Shown here one piece after another: positions 33,793-43,061 of a stretch of DNA of 64,000 nucleotides. This DNA is from Verrucomicrobiota bacterium. Its GTDB lineage: Bacteria; Verrucomicrobiota; Verrucomicrobiia; Limisphaerales; UBA9464. Made by a program: the position numbers and the translations under genes. How positions within the stretch are numbered: position 1 is the first letter of the stretch; every line of letters begins with the position of its first letter. The notes below the pieces were generated by a model. It made no database searches. It was not told the DNA's origin and saw nothing but the letters and a program-made list of their open reading frames with translations. The stretch spans positions 1 to 64,000 of the forward strand of contig CANGKZ010000011.1 of NCBI GenBank assembly GCA_947454705.1, written 5' to 3'.

Positions 33793-35274
33793 TTAAGCGA
33801 GGAGCTCCTTCACCACGCGGGCTTCCTCCACGCCGGTGAGGCGCATGTCGAGGCCCTGGTACTTCGAGGTCATGCGTTCGTGGTTCACGCCCATCAGGTG
33901 CAGAATCGTGGCGTGGAAGTCGCGGATGTGAACCGGGTCCTTCACGATGTTGTACGAGAAGTCGTCGGTTTCGCCGTAGATCGTTCCGCCCTTCACGCCG
34001 CCACCGGCCATCCACATGGTGAAACAGCGCGGATGATGGTCGCGTCCGTAGTTGTCGTGGCTCAGCCCGCCCTGGCTGTAAATCGTGCGGCCAAATTCGC
34101 CGCCCCAGATGATCAACGTGTCCTCGAACAGGCCGCGTGACTTGAGATCCTGGATCAATCCGTAGGTGGCCTGGTCGATGTCCTTGCACTGCATCGGGAG
34201 TCGACCGGTGAGATTGCCGTGGTGGTCCCAGTTGTTGAGATACACCTGCACGAACCGGACGCCGCGTTCGACCAACCGGCGCGCGAGCAATGCGGTGTAG
34301 GCGAAGCTTCCCGGCTTGCGGGCCTCGGCCCCGTAGAGGTCGTAGGTGGACTGCGGCTCATCCGCCACGTGCGTCAATTCTGGAACACTGGCCTGCATGC
34401 GGAAGGCCATCTCGAATTGCTGGATGCGGGTGTGGGTCTCCGGATCGCCAATGGCCTTGTGGGTCATTTCGTTCAGCTTCCGGAGTCCGTCGAGCTGGGC
34501 GCGTCGCAAGTCGGTGGAAACGCCGGGCGGATTGTTGATGAAGAGAATCGGATCGCCCGCGCTGCGGAACGAGACCCCGGCGTGCTCGCCGGAGAGGAAT
34601 CCGCTCGACCACAGGCGCGCCGAGATGGCCTGGATCTGTTCCTTGTTGGTCGGCTCGGCGACCAGCACGACGAAGGTGGGCAGGTTCGAGTTCATCGAGC
34701 CCAGCCCGTAGCTGACCCAGGAACCAATGCACGGACGGCCGGTCACCTGGCTGCCCGTCTGCATGTTGGAAATGGCCGGCTCGTGGTTGATCGATTCGGT
34801 GTGCATCGACCGGATGAACGCCATGTCATCCACGCACTTCGCGGTCCAGGGGAGGAGTTCGGTCACCCACATGCCGCTCTGTCCGTGGCGGGCGAATTTG
34901 AATTTCGAGGGAGCGATCGGGAAGCGCGACTGACCCGAGGTCATGGTGGTGAGTCGTTGGCCGTTGCGGATCGATTCGGGCAGATCCTTGTCATACCACT
35001 GGCCCATCCCCGGTTTGTAATCGTAGGTGTCCATCTGGGCGGGACCGCCGACCATGTGGAGGTAGATCACGCGTTTGGCCTTGGGCGCGAAATGCGGCGC
35101 GAGCATGGCTGCGGGATGTCCCGCTGGAATCGGCGATGCGGGCTGGCTTTCGCCGATCACGGGCAGCCGGTCGCCCAGCAATTTGGCGAGCGCCGCATAG
35201 CCGAGCACGTTCTTGCCGCGCGTGAAGAATTGCCGGCGGGTTTCGAGCTGCCGGAGTTCGTCGAGAGGATGCAT
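33793..35274 (-). CDS. DUF1501 domain protein, Tat-exported (copy 1)
   Basis: A protein of 493 aa. A twin-arginine-like signal (TRRQFFTRG) precedes the mature domain. DUF1501 hallmarks are HMVGGPAQMDTYDYKP, PSKFKFARHGQSG, WVSYGLGS, GVRFVQVYLNNWDHHGN, IIWGGEFGRT, HHPRCFTMWMAGGGVKGG and ATILHLMG. The family belongs to the alkaline-phosphatase/sulfatase-like fold. It nearly always pairs with a PSCyt/DUF1553 gene, as here (35 bp upstream), so the two form an operon. The substrate is unknown; a role in breaking down complex carbohydrates has been proposed for such pairs. Confidence 0.93.
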   Translation of the reverse strand: MHPLDELRQLETRRQFFTRGKNVLGYAALAKLLGDRLPVIGESQPASPIPAGHPAAMLAPHFAPKAKRVIYLHMVGGPAQMDTYDYKPGMGQWYDKDLPESIRNGQRLTTMTSGQSRFPIAPSKFKFARHGQSGMWVTELLPWTAKCVDDMAFIRSMHTESINHEPAISNMQTGSQVTGRPCIGSWVSYGLGSMNSNLPTFVVLVAEPTNKEQIQAISARLWSSGFLSGEHAGVSFRSAGDPILFINNPPGVSTDLRRAQLDGLRKLNEMTHKAIGDPETHTRIQQFEMAFRMQASVPELTHVADEPQSTYDLYGAEARKPGSFAYTALLARRLVERGVRFVQVYLNNWDHHGNLTGRLPMQCKDIDQATYGLIQDLKSRGLFEDTLIIWGGEFGRTIYSQGGLSHDNYGRDHHPRCFTMWMAGGGVKGGTIYGETDDFSYNIVKDPVHIRDFHATILHLMGVNHERMTSKYQGLDMRLTGVEEARVVKELLA

Positions 35275-35309
35275 GAGGTCGGGCGTTGGGGTTGCGGTGG
35301 CGTGGTGGC

Positions 35310-38300
35310 TTACTTGTTGAGGACCTCGTCGAGGTTCATCAGCTGGTTGGCCACCATCGTCATGGCGGCCAGCGTGGGTTCGGGGAAGGCGCTGGTGAGA
35401 CGGGATTCGCCGATGCTCAGCATTCGCGCGGCCTCGACGGATTCGTTCGTGTAGTGCTCGGTGGCGGTCTTCAGCGTGGATTCCACGACGCTGCGTTCTG
35501 CCGGGGTCAGGGGACGTGCGAGCAGGCGCCGGGCAATTTCATCGAGAGCCGCACCGGGATTGCCGCGGGCGTTCTTGAGCGCCGACTCGGCGAGGTGCCG
35601 CGCCGCCTCGATGAACTGCGGGTCATTCATGGTGACCAGCGCCTGAAGCGGCGTGTCGGTGCGCTCGCGTCGAACGGTGCAGGTTTCCCGGTTGGGCGCA
35701 TTGAAGACTTCCATGCTCGCCGGCGGCGCGGCGCGCTTCCAGAAGGTGTAGAGGCTGCGACGGTACAGGGCATCGCCTGAATCCATCTGGTACCGCTTGG
35801 TGTTGCTCTCGGGCATGGCCACCGGCTCCCACACGCCTTCGGGCTGATACGGCTTCACACTGGGTCCGCCCACTTTTGATACCAGGAGCCCGCTCGCGGC
35901 GAGGGCGTAGTCGCGGACCATTTCGCCATCCATGCGGAAGCGCGGGCCGCGGCTGATCAGGCGGTTCTGCGGATCTTTTTCCAACTTCTCGGGAGTGGTG
36001 GCGGCGCTCTGGCGGTACGTGGCGGAGAGCACCACCTGACGGAAGAAGCGCTTCACGTCCCAGTTGTGTTCGCGGAAATCGACGGCGAGCCAGTCGAGCA
36101 GTTCCTGATTAACCGGGGCTTCGCCCATGATGCCGAAGTCCTCGGCCGATTTGACCAGGCCGATGCCGAACAGTTCCTGCCAGAAGCGGTTCACGGTCAC
36201 GCGGGCCATGAGCGGGTTCTCGGGAGCGACGAGCCATTGCGCCAGGCCAAGCCGGTTGCGCGGGGCGCCGGCGGGCATGGGCGGCAGCGAGCCAAAGGTG
36301 TCGGCCAGCACCACGTCCTTGGGTCGATCGTATTGTCCGCGGGCGAGGATGCGTGCGGTGGGCAGGCCCTGCGGTTTCTCGCGCTGGACGTGGGTGACGG
36401 GGTTGCGCGAGCGGATGAGATCCCGCTCCGCTTCGAGTCCCGCGACCTGACGCTGGAGGTCGAGGTAGGTCTCGTCGTGATGAGCGAGGTAGTAATCAAA
36501 CAGCGCGCGGGTCTGCTCGGGGGAACGCTTGGCGGATTCGATGGCCAGCAGCGCGGTCACGCCGCCTTCGGTGTGAATGCTGCGAACTTCCTCGGCAGCG
36601 AGCCGGCGGTTGAACACGCGGACATCTTGAACGCTTCCGCCGTTGAGCACTTGATCGCGACTGCGCTGACCGACGCGCAGCGGGGTGTCCACGTGGATGT
36701 TGCCCTTGAGCTGATCGACCTCGCTGCGCACCTTGGCTTCGGCACCGTTGATGAAGATCTTCACGCCTCGTGCGGAGCTCGATCCGTCGTAGGTGACGAA
36801 CACGTGCTGCCATTCCCCGGGCTTGAGCGCGTCGCCCGTGGTGACGACCTTCAGCGCATTGTCCGGCCACCGGTTCACGATGTGCACTGCGAATCCGCGG
36901 TCGTGCGCGAAGAGGTCCCATCCGCGGTAATCCTTGTCCTGATCCATGCGCCCGAGCACCGACTCGTAGCGTCCTGCCGAGGGCACGCGGACCCAGGCTC
37001 CGAAGCTGAAGGCCTGGTCGGCTCGGAAATCGCCCACGTTCCCGAGATTGAACGTGGCTCCGGGTTTCAACAGGGCCGCGGGGCCGAGGCGTCCGGCCAC
37101 TTTCCACTCGGGTTTTCCGACGGTCTCAAACGTGGCGGCGGCATCGCCGCGTTTTCCGTGAACCGGCTGGTCGGATCCGTCGTTCAGCGGGGCATGGACC
37201 ACTTGGCCGAGTTCATTCACCGGCGTGGCGGGCGGCGCGGTGGCGGCCTTGGCAGCCCAGGCTTCGAAGGAGGTGAAGGCGTTGGTCCGGCGCAGATCCG
37301 CCTTGGCCTTGGTCAGCTCGAGTTCCGCCGGCAGCGCCTTCCAGCGCGCCTTGTCGGCCTCGGTCTGCGGCACGAGGATGCTTGGGTTGGAATCCTTCAC
37401 GTTGCCATCGAATCCACCCTGCACCGTGTTCCGGAAGAACGCGGCCATGGAGTAGAAGTCGCGCATGCTGACAGGATCAAACTTGTGATCGTGACACGCC
37501 GCGCAGTTGGCGGTGAGGCCGAGGAACACCCACGAGGTGGTGGTGACGCGGTCGTTGGCGTAGATCGCGAGGTTCTCCTCCTCGATGGTGCCGCCTTCGT
37601 TGGTGGTCATGTTGCACCGGTGGAATCCGGTGGCGATGAGCTGATCGTCGGTCGGGTTGGGAAGCAGGTCGCCGGCGATCTGCTCGACTACGAACTGATC
37701 GAAGTGCTGGTTCTGGTTGAACGCGCGGATGACCCAATCCCGGTACGGCCACATCTCGCGGTAGTTGTCGAAATGGTAGCCGTGGGTGTCGGAGTAGCGT
37801 GCGGCATCGAGCCAGTAACGGCCCCGGTGTTCGCCCCATTGCGGGGAGTCGAGCAGGGTGTCTACCAGACGCTCGTACGCGCCGGCGGAGGTGTCGCGCA
37901 CAAAGGCTTCCAGCACCTCGGGCTTCGGGGGGAGACCGGTGAGATCGAGCGAGACGCGACGCGCGAGCGTGCGCCGATCCGCCTCAGGCGCGGGCGTGAG
38001 CCCGTGGGACTCCAGACGCGAGAGAATGAAGGCATCGATCGGGTTCTTCACCCATCCGGCTTTTTTCGGCTTCGGTTCGGGTGCCTTTTCCGGAGCGAGG
38101 AACGACCAGTGCGGCTGCCACGGGGCACCGGCGGCGATCCAGGCCTTGAGCCGCTCACGCTGCTCGGGCTTCAGTGCCTTCCGCGAGTCGGGCGGGGGCA
38201 TCATCAGGTCCTTGTCCGCGGAGCTGACGTGCTTCCACAACGCGCTGGATTCCGGTTTGCCGGGGTCCACCACGGGGCCGTCCTTGCGGGTGGTTCCCAT

Positions 38301-38525
38301 CATGCCTTCGCGGGTGTCGAGGCGCAGACCCGCCTTGCGCGACCCGGGGTCCGGGCCGTGGCATTGAAAGCAGTTGTCGGTGAGGATCGGCCGGATGTCC
38401 CGGTTGAAGAGCAGCGAAGGGCCTCCGGATGAGGCAGTCTGCGGGGTCGCCGCCAGGAGCGGGGCCGACAACACCAGGGCAATGGCTGCGGCAACGGCTG
38501 GATGAGATTTCGCGGAGGGGATCAT
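35310..38525 (-). CDS. PSCyt1/DUF1549/LamG/DUF1553 cytochrome protein (copy 1)
   Basis: About 1071 aa from ATG 38525 (38564 is possible), with a signal peptide ending PLLAATP. The order is: PSCyt1 heme motif CFQCH near residue 50; DUF1549 (about 165-380) with a second CAACH; a LamG/concanavalin-like domain (about 460-655, with GRYESVLGRMDQD and WQHVFVTYDG); and DUF1553 (about 745-1030, with NRLGLAQWLVAPENPLMARVTVNRFWQELFG). The hemes point to periplasmic redox activity. The LamG insertion is a common variant and suggests polysaccharide binding. It is the upstream partner of the DUF1501 gene. Confidence 0.93.
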   Translation of the reverse strand: MIPSAKSHPAVAAAIALVLSAPLLAATPQTASSGGPSLLFNRDIRPILTDNCFQCHGPDPGSRKAGLRLDTREGMMGTTRKDGPVVDPGKPESSALWKHVSSADKDLMMPPPDSRKALKPEQRERLKAWIAAGAPWQPHWSFLAPEKAPEPKPKKAGWVKNPIDAFILSRLESHGLTPAPEADRRTLARRVSLDLTGLPPKPEVLEAFVRDTSAGAYERLVDTLLDSPQWGEHRGRYWLDAARYSDTHGYHFDNYREMWPYRDWVIRAFNQNQHFDQFVVEQIAGDLLPNPTDDQLIATGFHRCNMTTNEGGTIEEENLAIYANDRVTTTSWVFLGLTANCAACHDHKFDPVSMRDFYSMAAFFRNTVQGGFDGNVKDSNPSILVPQTEADKARWKALPAELELTKAKADLRRTNAFTSFEAWAAKAATAPPATPVNELGQVVHAPLNDGSDQPVHGKRGDAAATFETVGKPEWKVAGRLGPAALLKPGATFNLGNVGDFRADQAFSFGAWVRVPSAGRYESVLGRMDQDKDYRGWDLFAHDRGFAVHIVNRWPDNALKVVTTGDALKPGEWQHVFVTYDGSSSARGVKIFINGAEAKVRSEVDQLKGNIHVDTPLRVGQRSRDQVLNGGSVQDVRVFNRRLAAEEVRSIHTEGGVTALLAIESAKRSPEQTRALFDYYLAHHDETYLDLQRQVAGLEAERDLIRSRNPVTHVQREKPQGLPTARILARGQYDRPKDVVLADTFGSLPPMPAGAPRNRLGLAQWLVAPENPLMARVTVNRFWQELFGIGLVKSAEDFGIMGEAPVNQELLDWLAVDFREHNWDVKRFFRQVVLSATYRQSAATTPEKLEKDPQNRLISRGPRFRMDGEMVRDYALAASGLLVSKVGGPSVKPYQPEGVWEPVAMPESNTKRYQMDSGDALYRRSLYTFWKRAAPPASMEVFNAPNRETCTVRRERTDTPLQALVTMNDPQFIEAARHLAESALKNARGNPGAALDEIARRLLARPLTPAERSVVESTLKTATEHYTNESVEAARMLSIGESRLTSAFPEPTLAAMTMVANQLMNLDEVLNK

Positions 38526-38699
38526 CGGAAACATCGGATTCAGACCACGCACCACCGGTTCCAAACTTGGAACAGGCGGGGAACGGCTCGGGTGTCAGAC
38601 GGCAATTTACCGCGGATCTTCAGCAGGCTTATCACCATTTCTTGCCGACTGAAGTGGCTGGATTGGCCTTTGTGCAGGCCGGTCCGGGGACCCAGGTGG

Positions 38700-39647
38700 C
38701 TAGGTGCGGATGCCCCAGCAGAACGGATCGGCCTCGTCGAGAATCAGCCGGGCCTCGGCATTCACGTGCGCGGTGCCGGTGATTTTCGGCGCGACAACTC
38801 CGGCCGCGCGATCGATCCAGTGGTATTCCCCGACGAATCGGCTGCCGAGGATGCTCTCCTGAATCCACGGCGTGCCTTCGGCGAGTTTTCCATCCGCCGC
38901 CAGGCACGCGAGCTTGGCGCTGGTGCCGGTGCCGCAGGGGGAGCGGTCATACGCCTTGCCGGGGCAGAGCACGAAATTTCGGGAGTCGGCATCCTTCGCC
39001 ACGCCCGGACCAAAAAGCTCCACGTGATCCACCTCGGGATAGCCTTGGGAATTCACGGCCTGACGGATCCGCCAGGTGACATCGGTCAACTCTTCCACGC
39101 GGGAGAGTTCCAATTTCCAGGGATGCTCCCCCACGAGGAAAAACCAGTTTCCCGCCCAGGCCACATCGCCCACGACCTGACCCAATCCTGGGACATCGAC
39201 GCGAACCTGCTTCGCCTTCCGGTGGCTGGGGACGTTGGCGACGGTGATGGATCCGTCGGGGTTCAGCGTGGCGGTGACCACACCGACCGGGGTTTCGATC
39301 CGATGGTTGCCGGGTTGGATTCGACCGAGCCGGGCCAGGGTCACGCCGAGGCCGATGGTGCCGTGGCCGCACATGCCGAGGTAGCCGACGTTGTTGAAGA
39401 AGATCACACCCGCGGCGCAGGTGGGGTCCTGCGGCGGCACGAGCAGCGCGCCGACCATCACATCGGATCCGCGCGGTTCGTTCACCACGGCGGAGCGGAA
39501 GGCGTCGAAGTCGCTGCGGAACACCTCCAACTGTTCCGCCACGCTGCCGCCGCCGAGGTCCGGCGCTCCATCAATCACCACCCGCGTGGGCTCGCCACCC
39601 GTGTGGGAGTCCACCACCCGAACCATGCGCGGACGCGTCGTGCTCAT
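38700..39647 (-). CDS. Proline racemase / 4-hydroxyproline epimerase family protein
   Basis: A protein of 315 aa, close to the usual 310-340. Both catalytic cysteines of the family are visible: GMCGHGTIGLG (about residue 92) and RSPCGTGTSAK (about residue 240). Two cysteines indicate racemase or epimerase activity rather than the dehydratase type, which has Thr in the second position. Start ATG 39647 leads directly into MVRVVDSHTGGEPTRV, the family N-terminus. It lies alone between cytochrome genes, with no proline or hydroxyproline catabolic genes in the window. No signal peptide, so cytosolic. Confidence 0.9.
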   Translation of the reverse strand: MSTTRPRMVRVVDSHTGGEPTRVVIDGAPDLGGGSVAEQLEVFRSDFDAFRSAVVNEPRGSDVMVGALLVPPQDPTCAAGVIFFNNVGYLGMCGHGTIGLGVTLARLGRIQPGNHRIETPVGVVTATLNPDGSITVANVPSHRKAKQVRVDVPGLGQVVGDVAWAGNWFFLVGEHPWKLELSRVEELTDVTWRIRQAVNSQGYPEVDHVELFGPGVAKDADSRNFVLCPGKAYDRSPCGTGTSAKLACLAADGKLAEGTPWIQESILGSRFVGEYHWIDRAAGVVAPKITGTAHVNAEARLILDEADPFCWGIRT

Positions 39648-39710
39648 ATCCTGAGTAGAACTGAAGAAGTGAGGGGATGAGTTTGAATCAAATTCGGGAC
39701 ACCCGTGGTT

Positions 39711-42464
39711 TCAATGATCGCGCAGGTAGGCCGCGATGTCGGCGAGGTCCTGCGGGCTGAGGCCGAGTTGATCGGCGCTGAGCATCAGGGAACGGCCCAG
39801 CGGTTTGCGCGAGGCGATGCGCGCCTTGGGAACCGTCTGGGTCAATCCGCCGGCGGATTGCACGATGAGGGGATCGCCCTCCGACAGCACGAGTCCGTCG
39901 ACGGTGAGGCCATCCTTGGTGCGGATCTCGGATCCGGCGAACCCGCTGGCGATGTCCGCGCTGGGGTTGATGACCGAATTGAGGAAGACCTCGGCGGTCT
40001 GACGGCGGGCCCATCCGGTGAGGTTGGGGGCGTATTCCGTCCCCACGTTTCCGGCGCGATGGCAGCTCGCGCAGATCGATTGGAAGCGGTCGCCGCCGCG
40101 CTTGGCATCGCCCTGGAGTTTGAGGGCATCGGCCACGGTGAACTTCGGCGCCTCGGCCGCCGGGACGGTGGCTTCGGTGAGTTCCACGGATTCCGGATCG
40201 TAGATGCCGCGGGACTTCAGCGCTTCATTCACGCCGAATTCCTTCCATGCGGAATCCTTCCGGTTCAACAGCCACCAGAGGGCTTCGGCCTTGATCGCCT
40301 TGTCGGTCTTGGCCGCGACTTCGAGCATGGCGGCCGCGCCGGTTCCGTTTTCGTTGTAGCCAATGGCGGTCGTGGCGGCCTTGCGGTCGGCGTCGGAAAG
40401 CCCCGGAGAAAGGGCCCGCTGCTTGAAGGGCTCCACGCTCGCGACGGGATGCAACCGCCACGCAATGGCGGCAAACGCGGGCCGCCAGAACAGCGGACCG
40501 ACGGTGCCGGAGGTGTCGGTAAGGACGGACTTCACCGCTTCATAGACGTCGGCTTCCTTGCCCGTGGCTCCGGTGCCGAAGGCTTCGAGGTAGGTGCGAT
40601 CCACGCCGTCGAATCCGCGGGCCAATGCGATGAAATGATTCTTGGTCGCGTGGAACGGAAGGTCACGCAGCGAAAGGGCGACTTCACGACGCACCGCGGG
40701 GGAGGGATCCGACGCCATGCGCAGTGACGCTGCGAGGAACCATTCCGGGGTGCCGGGGACCTTCTCCGGGGCGCTGGTGGCGGCGATGTTGCGGTCCTCG
40801 GCCACGCGGCGCAGCGCCCGGAAGGCCACCACGCGCATCGACGCATCGCGGTCCTTGAGCAGCGCTTCAACGGCCTTGGTGCCCTTGGGGAACTGGCCCG
40901 CGAGCAGCCACACGGCGCGGGCGCGAACGTAGGGATTGGAATCCTTGAGGAGCTTGGTGATCGCGGGCAGGGCGTCGTTGCCGAAGCGCTGCAGGGCGTA
41001 GTAGGCCGAGCCGCGGACATTTACCGCCGGGCTCTTGAGCGCGGCGATCGCGCCGTCGATGGTGGAGAGGTCCAACGCAGGGGCCTTCGGATGCGTGCCC
41101 TTGCGGGTGATGCGGTAAATCGTTCCCGAAGTGGATTCATCCCAGTCGGCGTGGCCGCCGACGCGGGCGTCAAACCAGTCGGCCACGTAGATCGCACCGT
41201 CGGCACCGACTCCGACGTCGCTCGGACGGAACATTGTCTTGAGCGTTTTCGCCTCGTTTTTTCCGCCCTTGAAGTCCGTGCCGGCGAATTCGCCCTCGCG
41301 ATTGCTGGTGATGAAATCGAACCGCTTCAGTTCGAATCCCGCGCCTGCCGGTTTCGGGAAATATCCGAACACCACGTTCCGCCCCGGCTCACAGCTGAGA
41401 AGGAGGCCGCGGTATTTTTCACCCAGCGCGCTGTCCTCGACGTAGGTGATGCCGGTCGGTGATCCGCCGCCGTACACATCGCCCGAGGGCATGGTGCCGG
41501 GATCCTCCTGTCGCCATTCTGCGACGGGAATGCTCTGGCCGGGCCGACGGTCGGCGCCCCAGGAACGTTTGCCGTCGAAGGAGCAGAACCCGGCGTTGCC
41601 GAATTCCAGCAGGAAGCTGGTGCGGCACGCGGGGGGATCATCGTTGTCGTTCTGGAAGACATCGCCGTACGAGGTGACGGTCTGCTCGTAGCTGTTGCGG
41701 TAGTTGTGGCCGATGATGTGAACGCGTCCGCCATCGGAATCCATGCGCGCGGTAAAGCCGCCGATCCACACGTGGCCGTCGTCGGATTTCATGCCGGCAA
41801 TCTTGGTGGGCTCCCAGCCGAGGTCGCCCTTGCCGCCGCCGTAGGTGGGATCGTACGCGCTGCCGATTCGAAAGGTCTTGCCCGACTTGTCGGTGAACAT
41901 CGCGCCGGTGTTGCCCGAGTTCCAATACAGCTGGCCGTCCGGTCCCACGGTGACGCTATGAACGGTGTGGTCGTGTTTGCGTCCGTTGAAGCCGGTGAGG
42001 ATCAGCTTCTTCTTGTCCACGGCGGGGTCGAACTTCCCGTCGCGATTGACGTCGATGTACTCGATGATGCTCGGGGCCATCGACACGATCACGCGGTTGT
42101 CGATCACGGCGATGCCCATCGGCGCGCGCAGTTCCGGGTCCTGGACGAACACCGTTTGCTTGTCTGCGACGCCGTCCCCGTCGGTGTCCTGGAGGATGAG
42201 AATGCGGTCGCCCTCGGGCTGGCGGTTGTAGTGGCCGCGGTAATTCACGCCCTCGGCGACCCACACGCGTCCGTCCTTGTCGAAATCAAGATTGGTCGGA
42301 TTGCGAATCCCCGGCGAAGTGGCGAAGACCTTCACCTCCAGATCCGGGTCCGCCAACGTGAGCATGGAGGTCGGCACCAGCGTGTCGGCTGCTTGGGAGG
42401 ACGGGATCGCGCAGGCGCACGCCGCGAGGGCGATGGCAGCCGCGTAGCGAAGGGACGAATTCAC
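39711..42464 (-). CDS. PVC-type heme-binding protein with propeller and HEAT domains
   Basis: The GTG at 42464 gives about 917 aa with a signal peptide (NSSLRYAAAIALAACACAIPSSQAA); the ORF upstream of this is not protein-like. Residues of about 45-430 form a glucose-dehydrogenase-like propeller (NPTNLDFDKDGRVWVAEGVNYRG, DTDGDGVADK, VADWFDARVGGH). About 480-760 are HEAT-type repeats (YALQRFGNDALPAITKLL). The C-terminal 140 residues hold CASCH and the PNLTGWARRQ, VINPSADIASGFA pattern of the PVC heme-binding domain. Probably a periplasmic sugar-type dehydrogenase or redox sensor. Confidence 0.9.
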   Translation of the reverse strand: MNSSLRYAAAIALAACACAIPSSQAADTLVPTSMLTLADPDLEVKVFATSPGIRNPTNLDFDKDGRVWVAEGVNYRGHYNRQPEGDRILILQDTDGDGVADKQTVFVQDPELRAPMGIAVIDNRVIVSMAPSIIEYIDVNRDGKFDPAVDKKKLILTGFNGRKHDHTVHSVTVGPDGQLYWNSGNTGAMFTDKSGKTFRIGSAYDPTYGGGKGDLGWEPTKIAGMKSDDGHVWIGGFTARMDSDGGRVHIIGHNYRNSYEQTVTSYGDVFQNDNDDPPACRTSFLLEFGNAGFCSFDGKRSWGADRRPGQSIPVAEWRQEDPGTMPSGDVYGGGSPTGITYVEDSALGEKYRGLLLSCEPGRNVVFGYFPKPAGAGFELKRFDFITSNREGEFAGTDFKGGKNEAKTLKTMFRPSDVGVGADGAIYVADWFDARVGGHADWDESTSGTIYRITRKGTHPKAPALDLSTIDGAIAALKSPAVNVRGSAYYALQRFGNDALPAITKLLKDSNPYVRARAVWLLAGQFPKGTKAVEALLKDRDASMRVVAFRALRRVAEDRNIAATSAPEKVPGTPEWFLAASLRMASDPSPAVRREVALSLRDLPFHATKNHFIALARGFDGVDRTYLEAFGTGATGKEADVYEAVKSVLTDTSGTVGPLFWRPAFAAIAWRLHPVASVEPFKQRALSPGLSDADRKAATTAIGYNENGTGAAAMLEVAAKTDKAIKAEALWWLLNRKDSAWKEFGVNEALKSRGIYDPESVELTEATVPAAEAPKFTVADALKLQGDAKRGGDRFQSICASCHRAGNVGTEYAPNLTGWARRQTAEVFLNSVINPSADIASGFAGSEIRTKDGLTVDGLVLSEGDPLIVQSAGGLTQTVPKARIASRKPLGRSLMLSADQLGLSPQDLADIAAYLRDH

Positions 42465-42552
42465 GGGGCGAAACACTGCCCAACCACGTCCGGGAGGTAA
42501 ACCGGTTTCCCGAGAAGGACGGGCTTCGTGCAGCGCGTGCCCCAAACTGATC

Positions 42553-42927
42553 CTAACCGCCGTTCGATTCCGGCCACTGACGGAACACGATGCAAACGTG
42601 AGTCCGGTCGAGGAGTGAGAACTCAAGCGCCCCCCACGGACGTTTCGTGATCCGGGGGAGATTCGGGTGAAGCAGATCGGGGCGGCGTTGGGAAATTTCG
42701 CGGTAAAGCGCTTCGATCTGATGGGTCTCGATGGCGATCTCGGGTCGATCCTTCGCCGCGTATTCCGGGCTTTCAACGACATAAGCCTTCACGCCATCCC
42801 GGTCCACCACCGCGAGGTTGCTGTCCTGATACAGCACCGTGAACCCGAGCCCATCGACAAAGAGGTCGAGTCCCTCCTCCATCCGGTTGAAGAACACCTT
42901 GGGGACGAGTCGAATCATCGTTTGCAT
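42553..42927 (-). CDS. VOC-family (glyoxalase-like) protein
   Basis: ATG 42927 gives 124 aa; the ORF extension to 42993 is not needed. The pattern is that of a single vicinal-oxygen-chelate unit: IRLVPKVFFNRMEEGLDLFVDGLGFTVLYQDSNLAVVDRDG at the start, then EIAIETHQIEALYREI, and at the end RPWGALEFSLLDRTHVCIVFRQ. Metal-ligand positions (His, Glu) are only partly apparent, and the substrate cannot be predicted. Cytosolic, stand-alone, 88 bp downstream of and opposite to no coupled gene. Confidence 0.8.
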   Translation of the reverse strand: MQTMIRLVPKVFFNRMEEGLDLFVDGLGFTVLYQDSNLAVVDRDGVKAYVVESPEYAAKDRPEIAIETHQIEALYREISQRRPDLLHPNLPRITKRPWGALEFSLLDRTHVCIVFRQWPESNGG

Positions 42928-43061
42928 GGGCGTTGGGAGACTGACTCGATTGAAACAAGCGTGAACGCCGGTGCAATGCGGAATCACGGACATTCAAGGA
43001 GGGTGATGCCCATCCGCGTTGGCGCGTTGCATTCTCGGGTGGCTCGCGGCAGGTTTTTGCG

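Noticed and set aside
36066-38432. A 788-aa plus-strand ORF
   Set aside because: It is antisense to the DUF1553 gene, whose heme motifs and domains are intact. It has no signal peptide or known domain.
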